27,889 bases of DNA from Lojkania enalia (GCA_010094045.1 ML986766.1:1-27889), one strand, 5' to 3'. Counted from the stretch's first letter, positions 10,255-23,400 are shown. A program made the numbers and translations. The notes: generated by a model from the sequence alone, not told the origin.

Positions 10255-10380
10255 TATTATAGCTAAGCTATTTACAGTTAGCCCTTTAGTAGGTCTAGGA
10301 ATATATATATAGTATATCTCGCATTTCTAGTTAATAGATATAGTTTTTCTAACCCTTATTAAAGCTAGTTAGTTCTAATA
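10255..10380 (+). repeat. 5' LTR of the Copia element (126 bp)
   Basis: Begins TATTATAGCTAAGC and ends TTCTAATA. Read back to pre-RIP form these are TG...CA ends, and TATTATAGC/GCTTTAATA are imperfectly inverted. It matches 15481-15606 along its length, mostly with C/T and G/A differences. It is short for an LTR. Confidence 0.92.
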
Positions 10381-10391
10381 GTTATAAGCCC
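10381..10391 (+). promoter_or_regulatory. Primer-binding site, initiator tRNA-Met anticodon-loop type
   Basis: Directly after the LTR the sequence is GTTATAAGCCC. It differs by one TG-to-TA change from GTTATGAGCCC, the complement of GGGCUCAUAAC at the anticodon loop of eukaryotic initiator tRNA-Met. Copia and Ty5 elements are known to prime from a half-tRNA-iMet cleaved in the anticodon loop. The position and match support the same mechanism here. Confidence 0.7.
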
Positions 10392-10590
10392 GAAAGCCCT
10401 TTAACTACTATTATATTCTATATAGATAGACTAGAACTAATTAATATAGGCTTAGTTAGTTAATTATATCTTATTTATTAAGACCTTAATTACTTTAATA
10501 TTACTAGACTAGCTAGGAAGCTAGAGAGCTTAAAACTAGTTATAGTAGAGACTTTAACAGATTAATGCGATATAGTATATTAAAAAGATA

Positions 10591-13500
10591 ATAGAATTAG
10601 ACCTACTTATTATTAAAGCTACGGTTATTCTTAATAAACTAGAGTACTAGATATAATAGTTATTTCTATAGAAGAATAGTATAGACTAGAACTAGCTCTA
10701 GAAATACGTAAACCTAAACTTTAGTAAGAAGCTAGTCCTTTAACTAAATACTAAAAAGTTAATTAAAAAGTAGTTTAGAGATTTCTATAAGATAGATAGT
10801 AATACTAAAGTAGTAGATACTAAAGTAGATATTATAGATCTAACTAATTAAGAATTAGTAAAATATAAAGCCTAATATAGAACGTATAACTATAGTAAGG
10901 CATAATAGCTATAGAAAGAAAAGACTCTTAGAGAATTCATGTAGGAGATATTAGAAATAATAGCAGCTTAATATATCTATCTAATTGTAGACTATAAGAC
11001 TATATATAATTAACTATAGACTCTTAAGAAATATCTCTACTTAAGTAAAGCTAAGCGTAGTATATAGCTATAGGCTTAATACTAGACGCTTAAAATATAA
11101 CTAAGAAAGGGGAACCTAGATACCTAGTTTAAGGATTAGCTTAAAACGACGCGCGTTATAAGTCTAATAAGTATACTAGAAGTATAGGGGAATTAAATTT
11201 AGTAGAACTTTATTCTTACAGTTAAAAACTTAGATAATAGCTAGATAGTAAATAAGCGATTACTACTTATTAAGTCTAAAGTAGATAATAAGCTATATAT
11301 AAGTATCTTAGACTTAGTAGTCTAGTATACGTTATACTATTATTATACTAGACTAGTTATATTAGGGCTAGAGACGTTCGCGACGCTTAGTATCGTATTA
11401 TAGTAACTATAGTAGTTGCAGTAGACTAATAGCAGCTAAAAATCTTAGCAATTAAAATAGATAGTCTACTTCTATAGAGATAGTTATAAATTCGAGTAGT
11501 ATCTATATATTAACTTAATACTATACCTATTAGGCTAGTAGCTAGATTAAAATATTAAGTAGAGATTCTAGAAGTTTAAAATATTAAGATCTTTTAGGTT
11601 AAAGGTACTTTATAATACCGAGAAGTAACTAGTAGTATTAGTAGACTTTATAAGCTCTATAATAGTCTTAGTACTAGAACTAAATATAATAAAAAGATAG
11701 GATAATAGGTGTTAACTATTAGAACCAGCTATAATAGTAGCTCTAAACCTAAGTTAATTAGTAAAATCTATAGCAGTTTTAGCTTTATAGCTTAGAGTTA
11801 TATAGGCTAAATAGTATTAGTATTAATTATTATTACTTAATAGATAGATTATAGATCCTAGCTTAAATACCTATATTACTAATAGTAAGTCTTATAGCTA
11901 GAGAATAATATAGTAGTCTAGACTAGACGACTATATATATATAGGGGGATAGCTGCTACTAATTTAAGAATAGAGAGAAGTCTAGCTATAAATATAGACG
12001 CCTGCTAGAATTAAGACTATTCTACTCTTATATATAGTATATATCCTAGAGATGTTTATAAGCGTAATTAGTCTCTTATACTATAGTATAGTAGGGATTT
12101 ATTTTAACTTAGGACGAGACTATCTATATTAGATAGATCTATTAAATATTATATACTATCTTAAGTATATATCTAAATATTAGCTAAAAGATATAGAAGA
12201 TAGTATACAACTATTTCTATTAGTATATATAATATAGTATAGACTAAAGCTTTTCTATACAGCTTATAAGTAGCTAGAACTTATACCTATATAAGCTTAT
12301 AGGGTATTTAGCTATATTAGCTAAAAGGTAGTCGCTTATCTACCTACTTATATTAATAGGCTTAAGTTAATTAAGTAGTAGTAGAAGGTGTAGTAGCAGT
12401 AGTAGTAGAGAAATTAAGCTTTAAAGTAGATAGAATATACTATCTATATCTAGTCTAAGCTCTATAAGATAGTAAGTAGAAGAGTTCTTTAAAAACTAGC
12501 CTAAGAACTATTTAAGAAACTAGAGATAGACCTAGTCTAGATATATAATCAGTTAGAGTACTACTATAATAGAAACTTCTAGATATTCTATATAGTCTAC
12601 TAGTATAGTAGATAATATAAAGCCTACTACCTACTAAATAAGAATATAATAACGCTATAATATATAGTATAGAGATTACTAGTTAAGCTTAAAACTTAGT
12701 TTAATATATAGGTTAAAGCTATTAGGCTTAATAGTAAGCATAGATATTCTGAGATACTTAATATCTTTAAGAACCTAGAAATCTTAGTAGAACTATAAGT
12801 AGAGTATACTAAGGAGTAGAATAGTTTAATAGAGAGAGTAGGGTAGTTACTAGTCGTATAGGGAAGAGCTATAAGGATAGACGTAAGGCTACTAATAGAG
12901 GTATTAAACAAGTACCTACTCTTAGTAGTCTATCTTCTTAATCGCACGTTAACTGAAGCTCTAAACTAGTATATTCTATATAAAATAGTATATAGAATTA
13001 GACTATTAGTAGTTTATCTTAGTATATTAGAAGCTAAGGTATATATCCTAAATTATTACCTATATTAGAGAGAGAAGCTATAATTTTATATACTAATTAG
13101 ACGCCTTATAGAATATAACTCTATAAATATCTATTATATCTAGATACTAGAGTTAGATAGAGTTATTAGAACTAGAGATATTATTTTACTACCTACAGAA
13201 TTGTATAAAGATCTTATCTTTCTAGATAAGTAGATACTACGTCTAGTAGCTGTAGTACTTAATATTAAGAAGAGTTGTAAGCTGAATAATATAGAGCTTA
13301 AATAGATACTAGATTAATTAACTCTTTAATCGCGTAAGAAGATGCTAGATAATAAATTTAAATAGTAGATTAAGTAGCAGCTTAAATAGGAGCTAGGTTA
13401 GTAATAATTAAATAAGCCGGCTAGAGTAGAGTATCTAGTAGTTAGTAGTATTATAATACTAGAAAATACTCTAGAACTATATAGTTAAGATAATTGCGAT

Positions 13501-15369
13501 AAATATCTAGAGATAATAACTAATTTCTCTAAAAGCTAATATTAGATTAAGCTAGAAGTAGAGGCTTTAGACTAATAATTAAATAATATAAATAGACGCG
13601 ACAAAATTAATAGTTAGCTTAATACTAGAAATATTATAGAGACTAGAACTTATAGAATATTCTATATATACTATATAGCGTTTATAAAAGCGTTATAGTA
13701 GAAGATAAATAGTAATATACTAGCTAATTAGCCTAAGATTAGTCTATATAGAGATTAGCTACTACTTCTATTAAAGTAATAGAAGTAGTTTAAGAGGTAT
13801 CTATTTAGAACTAAATTTAAAAAAGTAGTAGTAGTAGAACTTTAGAGCTGCTATAGTAAGAGTTGTCTAGTTTATATAATAGAGACTAGAGCTAGTATAT
13901 AGCTAGAGATTAAACTTCTACTACTAATATAGGTATTTATATATAAATTCGATAAGAATAGATATTTATATAAGTTTAAAGTTAGGTTAGTTATTAGAAG
14001 AGATTTATAGTAGAACGGGGGAGATATATATATAGCTACTCTAGTAGTATAAGTATTTTAATTCCTAGTTATTCTAGTAGTAGCTTTTAAACTATACGCC
14101 TATTAATATAATATTATTAATACTTTCTTAAATATACTACTAGATAGACTAATATATGCTTATATACTAGAAGGATTTATGTAGAAGCTAGGTAAGCTGG
14201 TAGAGATAAGGAAAGCTCTTTATAGCCTAAGAGATACTTCTCTACTTTAGTATAAGTACTTTAAGAGCTTACTATTTAAGCTAGAACTATAGCTAATCTA
14301 GAAGGTTCTATATCTATTTAGAAGTAAGAGCCTAATAATATTCTTCTACGTTAATAATATAGTCGTTCTAGTTTATTTAGACTACCTTACTATATATTAG
14401 TAATTTAAAGTAGGCTTAAAATTATAGTATAAGCTACGCTTATTTAGATAGCTTAGGTAGTTTCTAAGAATTAGAATAGTCTAAAACTAGAATATAGGTA
14501 GAATCTAGCTTAGTTAAAACTTATTTATTAATAAGGTCGTAGCTAAGTATAGACTATAAAAGTAGAGGTAGAGAAGCTATCCTATAGTACCTCTAGTTAA
14601 TAACTACTTAGTATTAAGTATAAAAGAGCTAAACTATTAGAGAACTAGATATTATTAGTAGCTAATTAAATCTCTAAAATATCTAGTAGTTTATATATAC
14701 CCAAATATCTTAAGAACTTATTTAGCTCTAGTAACCTATTTTAAGAATCTAGAATAGAATTATATTTAAGTAGTAGAGTATATCTAGAAATATATAATTA
14801 GTATAAGAGAGCTAGGCTTATAAATATCTAAACTAGATTAGAAAAATATAATCTACCTTAATAATAAGTATAAGTTACTATTCTATAGAGTATTAGATAT
14901 AATATTTACAGATAATTAAGAGATATATTATAACTTATAGAGCTACTTATTTAAGCTTTATAGCCTGCCTATTAACTAGAAAGTAATAATATAGCGCTTA
15001 GTTACTAAGTTAATAACTAAGACTAAGCTGCTAGCTCTATCTATAGTAGGTAATAAGCTATAATAATAGACTAGGATTTTTAATTACATAGGGTTTAGTA
15101 TAGAAACAGTTTCTATACTATTTTATAATAATTAGTAGATAATAGATATTACTACTAAAATAGTAGATAGATTATAGACTAGGTTATATTATATAAATAC
15201 TTATTAGATATAGATTTAATAAGAAGTTAAAGTAGAAAGGTTATAAGTTAGCTAGAAGCTAACGAACTAGATACTAGTAGACGGTTTTATAAAAGTACTA
15301 CCTAAGTAGAAGTATCTTACCTTTTTAAAGTAGCTTAGTCTTATAAAAATACCTAGACTAGTTAACTAG
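10591..15369 (+). pseudogene. Copia gag-pol polyprotein, broken
   Basis: One frame of about 1590 codons, with ATA at 10591 as the likely old ATG and a TAG at 15367-15369 as one possible end. Landmarks: gag with LREFM*EILE near 10935; zinc knuckle reading VYFYRDSYKFE*YLYI (C-x-C-x4-H-x4-C altered) at 11464-11511; protease *IIDPSLNTYITN, Asp at 11854-11856 (IDPGSN type); integrase core with KAIRLNSKHRYSEIL at 12715-12760 (Asp to Asn) and the Glu of NSLIERVG at 12832-12834, then VVYLLNRTLTEAL; RT with LIRKALY-type and Y-V-D-D changed to YVNN at 14347-14358; RNase H with SYLFKLYSLPIN near 14950, then KLITKTKLLALSIVGNKL. Nearly all stops are TAA/TAG. Confidence 0.93.
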
Positions 15370-15488
15370 AAGATAGCTTTACTATTTACTACAGCTAGGG
15401 GGGTATATTATAGTTATATAAAGATATCTAGACTAGTTAACTAAAAGGTAGCTTTACTATTTACTATAGCTAGAAAAATATATTATAG
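15353..15488 (+). repeat. 75-bp tandem duplication with two polypurine tracts at the Copia 3' end
   Basis: 15353-15413 and 15428-15488 are two copies of CTAGACTAGTTAACTA...TATTATAG with period 75. Copy 1 holds GGGGGG at 15398-15403. Copy 2 has GAAAAA at the same place, next to the actual LTR. Each copy ends with TATTATAG, the first eight bases of the LTR, so the duplicated segment spans the polypurine tract and the LTR edge. Confidence 0.85.
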
Positions 15489-15606
15489 CTAAACTATTTA
15501 TAGTTAGCTTTTTAGTAGGTTAAAGAATATATATATAATATATTTCATATTTCTAGTTAATAAACGTAGTTTTTCCAACCTTTATTAGAGCTAGCCAGCT
15601 TTAATA
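15481..15606 (+). repeat. 3' LTR of the Copia element (126 bp)
   Basis: Begins TATTATAGCTAAAC and ends GCTTTAATA. It aligns to 10255-10380 without a length difference; the differences are mostly RIP-type transitions. Confidence 0.92.
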
Positions 15607-15611
15607 TTATT
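15607..15611. repeat. Target-site duplication TTATT, right copy (Copia)
   Basis: Exact match to 10250-10254. Beyond it the Gypsy D minisatellite resumes with ATATAGTAGTACTATACTAG. Confidence 0.88.
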
Positions 15612-15705
15612 ATATAGTAGTACTATACTAGGGATTAGACTAGATTATATATATATTAACGCGACTAGTAGTTAATAGTAGTATTATACTAGAGATTAGT
15701 AGTAG
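15607..15705. repeat. 3'-UTR minisatellite of Gypsy copy D (about two units remain)
   Basis: Cores near 15614 (TAGTAGTACTATACTAG) and 15675 (TAGTAGTATTATACTAG). The array is shorter than in A and B, and one arm is left of the Copia insertion at 10230-10254. Confidence 0.75.
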
Positions 15706-15738
15706 TATTATTACTAGTATTATATTAGTATAGTATTA

Positions 15739-18700
15739 TTATAGGCGTTTAGAAATATACTTAGATTAGATTCTAATATCTAATTAAGAATCTAAATATA
15801 ATATTATATTTAAGTTTTATTTATTTAGATTTTTAATATAGTAATCTTCTATAGTAGTTATCTTAGTAAAGTTATTAGCCGGGTACTATTCTAGATTATA
15901 ATAGCTAGTCTACTTAACTAGATATTTATACTAGCGTCTTTATTAGTTATAGTAGAAATCTTCTATTTATTTAATAAGGTATTCTAATTCTCTATTAATT
16001 TTAATAGGTTTAGGGTTATATATTTATTAATTAGATAAGTAGTTAGATAATTTAAGTACTAGTTATAATAGTAATATATAGAATATAAAATATAATTTAG
16101 CTAATTTAGGTAGCTTTAATTTATAAATATACGAGGATACTTTTATAATAATCTTATAAAAGCCTATATTCTTCTAGTTAAGTTTTTTTAATAGTCTTTA
16201 TATATATATATTTCTAGTATCTAGCTAGACTAGATTACTAACCTAGTAGTTAGAGGCTGGTACGCGCTTATAGTTAGTATACTCTTATTAGAACGTTTAT
16301 ATCTAGATAAGTTTTTCTCTAATATACTCTATAATATTCTTTATCTTATTAACTAGTCTATTAGCTTTCTAAACTATTAGAAACTATTTTAGTAGTTAAT
16401 AGATCCCTATAGGCGGTTCGAAGCTTATTTAAAAGTACTAGCTAAAGTAGGCTAGAAATAGGGAGACTTTTATTAATTTAAATACTATGTTATTCGCTTT
16501 AAACTATACTATTAGCAGCTATTTAGCCTAGTTATCTTATTTATAGCTAGAGTAGGCTTAGAAAACTTATTCTATTACTATATTAGTATTCTCTATTTAA
16601 CTATTAGTTTCTAGATAAAAGCTAGTTAATATATATATATTAATTTATAGCTATCTATAAAGCTTTTAGTAGAAGATAGAAATAAACTATATTCTATAGT
16701 TAGATATAATAGTATATAGTAGTCTATAATAAACCTATATATAGTAATAGAATAGTTAAATAATATTAGGAGCTTCGATTCTTATATATAGTATTAGGTA
16801 TATATACTTACTAAACCTATTAACTACTACTATAATATTTATACAATTTTCTAATTCTAGTAGATTAGTTATAAAGTCTATAGAAATATTTTAAAACCTT
16901 TATTTAGGTATAGATAATAGTTTTAGTAATCTATAATACTTCTCTCTAAAAGCTTTACTTCTTTAATATATATAATAATAGTCTATATATTATTATACCG
17001 AGTTAAATATCTTTAACTAATAATACTCGCGCTAAAGTAGTTTTAAAGTCTTTCCTTAACTAGAATATCTACTAGATAGTAAGTTATAGACGACTTACAG
17101 CAACTTAAACTTTAACTTATTATAGTCTAATATTATAAGTTAATCTCGGTAGTATAATTAGTTATTATACTCTTTATAATTAGCTAGAGTTAGGAGTTTA
17201 GATTAATAGGCTTCTTCTTTTAATAACTTTAAAGTATCTTAGATTAGATTATTATTTAGGTATTCTTCGTTAATAATCTCTATAATCGATTAGTCTACTT
17301 CTATCTATTAGAATAGTTTAGGACGAAGTAATATCTATTAATAATCTTTACAGGCCTCTTCTTATATAGACTCGTCCTATAACCTTTAAGTTAAAGTATT
17401 AAGCTTCTCTTTAAATTTTCTAGATTAGTATATAATATTAAAGTTAAACCTTAATAGATATTCTAACTAATAGGCCTATTAGTAGCTTAACTATTTTATT
17501 ATTATAAAATACTATAGGTTTTTATAATCGTTTAATACTTCTATAGAAAATACTCCACCTTCTAATTCGGGCCTCTATTACTTAAAATATTAGATAATCG
17601 CGAGTAGTTTCTTATTATATATCTTATAGTTACTTTTAGTAGAGTTTATATTCTTAGAAAAGTAGGTAATAGATCTTAGTTTACTATTAGCGCCTCTCTA
17701 AAATAGTATACTAGCTATTATAAAATTAAATATATTAGCTTCTACTACTATTAGTAGTTTAGGGTTAAAGTATTAGAAAATTAGTATAGAGATAAAAGCA
17801 TCCTTTAGGTAGTTAAAGAAATATTAACAGCTATTATTCTAATCGAATCGAGTATTCTTCTTAGTTAAAGCTATTAAAGGGGAAACTTTTTATAAGAAGT
17901 TGCTAATAAATTATTAGTAGAAGTTCGCGAAGCTTATAAAAGCTTAAATATCTTTTATATTCTTAGAGTATTTCTAGTTAATAATTATCTCCACCTTTTT
18001 TAAGTTTATATAGATTCCTTTTATAATAATTATATACCTTAGGTAGATTACTTCTAACTAGTAGAACTTATACTTATCTATATTAAGCTATAAACTATTC
18101 GCTCTTAAAGCTTTAAAGACTAGCTAGATATACTATTTATAATCCTTTAGATTCTTATTAAATATTAGGATATTATTAATATAGGTAGTATAGAATATAT
18201 TAAAGTATAGTCTTAATATATTATTTATAAAGTACTAGAACGTACTTAAAATATTAGCTAGATTAAAGAGTATTACTAGATATTTAAACAGCCTATAATA
18301 TATATAAAAGATAGTTTTCTATTTATCTCTTTTAGTAATCTTTAGCTTATTAAATATAGTAATAATATCGAGTTTTATATAGTATTTAGCCTTACTAAAT
18401 TAGGTTAATATTTTTTAGATTAGTAGAATTAGGTATTAGTTCTTAATAATAATAGTATTTAGGACTTTATAGTCTACGTAGAATTAAAAACTACCTCTAA
18501 GTTTCTTTATAAAAATTATAGATATAGCTACGAGTAATAAACTTACTCTAATAAATCTCTTAAATAAGTTCTTATTAAGATACTTCTTTAGTACTTTTAA
18601 CTTATTCTAGAATATTCTATAAAATAGATTAAAGTTAGCTTACTTACTATTCTTTAGTTTAATCTTTTAATTATATAGTTATTATTTAAGTAGCTTATCT

Positions 18701-19797
18701 ATATTCTTATATAAGAAGATAGATAATAGGTTATAATATTCTTTAGGTACTTTAATAATAAGGTTAGTATATACCTTTAAAACTAGAGCCTTATTAATAT
18801 TAGCTATTAATATAATAAAGATTTTATAGTTAAATTACTAGAAGAGTTAAACTAATAATATAGTATTTATATAATATATATCTAACTATAGTATAGACTT
18901 TAAATATTTAGGCTTAAATAGATCTTTTTAACTATAATCTTTATCTAAAGTTAGATCGGTTTTAATTTTAAGTTCTTTTAACTAATATAGTATTTTAGGT
19001 AGCTAGTAACTATATTAGATATAACTTAATAGATAGAGTTTTAAATAGTACTATCTAAGTTTTAAACTATATAAAGGTTATAAATTAGTTACTATAAAAT
19101 CTCCTTTTATATTAGGTTTAGATAGTTTATAATCTTTAATAACTATTTAAATAGCCTATTAGTAGATAGTAGTATTAATAGATTATAAGTATTAAGTTAA
19201 GTATTAGTTAGTAGTAAAGACTAGCTATTTATTCTTATAGTTTAGGTTTATATAATACTTATATATCTATAGCTATTCTAGAATTAACTAGTATTTTTCT
19301 AGTATAATTATATAGAAATATACTATCTCTAAATAGTTTAAATATCGGAGGGTTAAGATAACTAAATAGAAGATAATTCTTCTATAAAAGACTTTTCTAT
19401 TAAAACTAGTTAGATATAGATTATATAGAAGTTATATCTTTTAGAGTTTTAAGGTATATGTAAGGTCTCTATAGATATAGTTATAACTAGTAACTCTAGT
19501 ATTAATAAGAATATTAATATCTTACTAGACTAGGTTTTAATAGATTAAGAAAGAAGCTAGAATCTAGTAGTTCTATAACTATTTTTATAGAGGCTAGTTT
19601 TATAGGTATATAAAAATTTGGTATAAATATAGTCCTAGAAAATAACTTTCTTTTAAGGTAGACCTTTTAATAATATTCTAGTTAGTAAAACTAGCTACGT
19701 TTAGGAGTAAGAATAATAGCTTTATCTATAAGAGAATAAACGTATTAAAGATTAGTTAGAAGATTAATTAGAGGATTAAGAGTAGGACTTATAAAGT
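15739..19797 (-). pseudogene. pol of Gypsy copy D, broken and cut by copy C near its N-terminus
   Basis: Collinear with copy A from the pol end to just upstream of the protease. It carries the chromodomain (about 15880-16000), the integrase zinc domain (about 17010-17100), RNase H (about 17700-17775), the RT box YINN at 18172-18183 and a protease Asp-Ser block near 19555. Damage is heavier than in A or C: many more CpG sites are also lost (for example TATTAATATAGTAAT where A has TATTACGTACTACG-like positions elsewhere). The rest of pol and gag continues at 25817. Confidence 0.9.
19793..19797. repeat. Target-site duplication AAAGT, left copy (Gypsy C)
   Basis: AAAGT here and AAGGT at 25817-25821 differ by one G-to-A change. 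Copy A has AGGGT at the homologous position, so both are RIP-altered forms of one 5-bp target. Confidence 0.8.
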
Positions 19798-20100
19798 TAT
19801 TACGGACGCTTACACGCAGTTAGTTAATTATACTTTAGGCAGTTAACTCTATTACTACGTATTACGTGTAAATATTAAAACGTTGCGTAAAGAATAGAGA
19901 TATCTATATTATATAGGTTTTTATAGGAGCTAGGTCTGTGCTGCTATACGGGCTAGCCGGGTCGGTAAAACCTTCCTCTATCGTAGTTAAGACAAGTCGG
20001 TTATATTCTAGCTAGCAGCTAATAGTTGTCGCTAGCAGCCGGTTCGGGTATTATAGTAAGGATAGTATAGGTGCAGAGGTATCGCGGTATTACTATAATA
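19798..20100 (-). repeat. 3' LTR of Gypsy copy C
   Basis: 303 bp. This is the LTR with the most unmutated sequence in the window (for example GTGCTGCTATACGGGCTAGC at about 19937), which makes it useful for inferring the ancestral LTR. Confidence 0.93.
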
Positions 20101-20114
20101 GTACCCTCCTTTTA
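20101..20114 (-). promoter_or_regulatory. Polypurine tract of Gypsy copy C
   Basis: The coding strand reads TTAAAAGGAGGGTAC, directly next to the 3' LTR. Confidence 0.75.
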
Positions 20115-20204
20115 ATTATAAACTCCTATAAGTTAGGTCTTTATATTATATTCGGGTTATTTATAATTAAGTAGTAGTTATTAATACTAGTATTAGTTAA
20201 GGTT

Positions 20205-20370
20205 ATAGGTGTATTAGCGCGATTAGTTATTATTATATAGTAGTACTATACTAGAGATTAGATCGGTTTATATAATAGTACTATACTAGAGATTAGGTTA
20301 GATCGCAGGCGTATCAGCGTAATTAGTTATTATCGTATAGTAGTACTATACTAGGGATTAATAGTAGTAT
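20205..20370. repeat. 3'-UTR minisatellite of Gypsy copy C (three units)
   Basis: Cores TAGTAGTACTATACTAG at about 20238 and 20338, and ATAGTACTATACTAG at about 20272, with the same arms as in copy A. Half the unit number of A. Confidence 0.8.
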
Positions 20371-20400
20371 TATTACTAGCGTTATATTAGTATAGTATTA

Positions 20401-23400
20401 TTATAGGCGTCTAGGAATATACTTAAATTAGACCCTAGCGCTTAATTAAGAATCTAGACGTAATATTATATTCGGGTCTTATTTATTTAGGTTTCTAGCG
20501 TAGTAATCTTCTACAACAGTTATCTTAGTAAAGTTACTAGCCGGGTACTATTCTAGGTCGTAATAGCTAGTCTATTTAACTAGATATTCATGCCGGCGTC
20601 TCTATCGGTTATAATAGAGGTCTTCTATTTGCTTAACAAGGTATTCCAATTCTCTATTAATCTTAATAGGTTCAGGGTTATATACTTATTAACTAGATAA
20701 GTAGTTAGATAACTTAGATGCTAGCTGTAATAGCAATATATAAAATATAGGATGTATTTTAGCCGATTTAGGTAGCTTTAGTCTATAAGCGTGCGAGGAT
20801 ACCTTCGCAATAACCTTATAAAGGCCTATATTCTTCTAGTTAAACTTTTTCAACGGTCTTTATATGCATATATTTCTAGCATCTAGCTAGACTAGATTAC
20901 TAATTTAGTAGTTAGAGGCTAGTACGCGCTTGTAGTTAGCGTACTTTTATTAGAACGCTTATATCTAGGTAAGTTCTTCTCTAATATACTCTATAATATC
21001 CTTTATCTTATTAACTAGTCTATTAGCTTCCTAGGCTATTAGGGACTATTTTAGCGGTTAATAGATTCTTATAAGCGGCTCGAAGCCTATTTAAGAGTGC
21101 TGGCTAAAGTAGGCCAGAAACGGGGAGACTTTTATTAATTTAGATACTATGTTGTTTACTTTAAACTGCGTTATTAGCAGCTATTTAACCTAGTTATCTT
21201 ATTCGTAGCTAGTATAGGCTTAGAGAACTTGTTCTATTACTATATCAGCGTTCTCTATCTAGCTATTAATCTCTAGGTAGAAGCTGGTTAATATATATAT
21301 ATTAATTTATAGCTGTTTATAGAGCTCTTAATAGAAGGTAGAGATAAACTATATTCTATAGTCGGATATAATAGTACGTAGCAGTTTATAGTAAACCTAT
21401 ATATAGTAACAGAACAGTTAGACGATATTAGGAGCTTCGATTCTTACGTATAGTATCAGGTATCTATACTTACTAAGCCTATTAACTACTACTATAATAT
21501 TTGTACAACCTTCTAATTCTAGTAGATTAGTTATAAAGTCTATAGAAATGTTTTAAAACCTTCGTTCAGGTATAGGTAATAGTTTTAGTAATCTATAGTA
21601 CTTCTTTCTAGAAGTTTTACTTCTTTAGTATATATAATAATAGTCTATATATTATTATACCGAGTCGAATATCTTTAACTAATAGTATTTACGCTGGAGT
21701 AGTTCTAAGGTCTTTCCTCAACTAGGGTATCTACTAGACAGCGAGTTATAGATAGCTTATAGCAGCTTAAGCTTCAGCTCGTTATAGTCTAGTACTATAA
21801 GTTAATCTTAATAGTATAGTCGGTTGTTGCACTTTTTATAGTTAGCTAGAGTTAGAAGCTTAAATTAACGGGCTTCTTCTCTTAGTAGCTTTAGGGTATC
21901 TTAGATTAGATTATTGTTCGGGTATTCTTCGTTAATAATCTCTATAATCGATTAGCCTACTTCTATCTATTAAAATAGTTTAGGACGAAGTAATATCTAT
22001 TAACAACTTCTACAGGCCTCTTCTTATATAGGCTTATTCTATAACCTTTAAATTAAGGTATTAGGCTTCTCTTTAAGTTTTCTAGGTCGGTATATAATAC
22101 TAAAGTTAAACTTTAATAGATATTCTAACTAATAGGCCTATTAGTAGCTTAGCTACTTTGTTATTAAGAAGTACTATAGGTTCTTATAGTTGTTTAGTAC
22201 TTCTATAAGAAATGCTGCACCTTTTAATTCGGGCCTCTATTACTTAAAATATTAGATAATTGCGAGTAGTTTCTTATTATATATTTTATAGTTGCCTTTA
22301 GTAGGATTTATACGCTTAGAGAAGTAGGTAATAGGTCTTAGTTTACTATTAGCGCCTCTCTAGAATAGTATACTAGCTATTATAAAGTTAGATGCATCGG
22401 CTTCTACTACTATTAGTAGCTTAAGGTTAAAGTATTAGAAAATTAGTATAGAGATAAAGGCATCTTTTAGGTGGTTAAAAGAATATTAACAGCTATTATT
22501 CTAGTTAAATCGAGTATTCTTCTTAGTTAAGGCTACTAAGGGGGAGACTTTCTGTAAGAAGTTACTAATAAATTATTAGTAGAAGTTCGCGAAGCCTATA
22601 AAGGTTTAAATATCTTTTATATTCTTAGAGTATTTTTAGTTAACAATTATCTCTACCTTTTTTAAGTCTATACAGATCTCTTCTATAGTAATTATATACT
22701 CTAGATAGGTTATTTCTAACTAGTAGAACTTATACTTATTTATATTAAGCTATAGACTATTTACTTTTAAGGCTTCTAAGACTAGCTAGATATATTACTT
22801 ATAATCCTTCAGATTCTTACTAAATATTAGAATATTATTAATACAGGTAGTATAGAATATATTAAAGTATAGTCTTAATACGTTATTTATAAAGTACTAG
22901 AATATACTTAGAATATTAGCTAGACTAAAGGGTATTATTAGATATTTAAACAGCCTAGAGTATATATAAAAGGTAGTCTTTTATTTATCTCTTTTAGCAA
23001 TTCTTAGTTTATTAAACGCGGCAATAATATCAAGTTTTATATAGTATTTAGCCTTACTAAATCGAGCTAATATTTCTTAGATTAGTATAATAAGGTATTA
23101 ATTCTTAATAGTAATAGTATTTAGGGCTCTATAGTTTATATAGAAATAGAGACTACCTCTAGATTTCTTTATAAAGATTATAGATATAGCTACTAGTAAT
23201 AAGCTTACTCTAATAAATCCCTTAGATAAGTTCTTATTAAGGTACTTTCTTAGTACCTTTAACTCGTTCTAGAATATCTTATAGAGTAGACTAAAGCTGG
23301 CTTACTTACTATTCTCTAGTTTAATCTTATAATTGTATAGTTATTATTTAAGTAGCTTATCTATATCCTTATATAAAAAGATAGATAATAGGTTATAGTA

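Larger units (their letters stand above)
10255..15606 (+). mobile_element. Complete Copia (Ty1/copia) retrotransposon, RIP-inactivated
   Basis: This is a 5352-bp element with two 126-bp LTRs, a 5-bp TSD (TTATT) and one long + strand gag-pol frame in the order protease, integrase, RT, RNase H, the diagnostic order of Ty1/copia. It sits in the 3'-UTR minisatellite of Gypsy copy D and is therefore younger than D. The frame is held from the zinc knuckle (11464) through the RNase H domain (14908) without a net indel, so inactivation is by point mutation. The right end carries a 75-bp tandem duplication that includes the polypurine tract. Confidence 0.95.

Noticed and set aside
12696..12911. A 71-codon ORF on the - strand with ATG start
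   Set aside because: It lies antisense to the integrase core of the Copia polyprotein, whose + strand frame is clear. Its low-complexity Ser/Leu/Tyr/Ile composition is what antisense RIP sequence gives.
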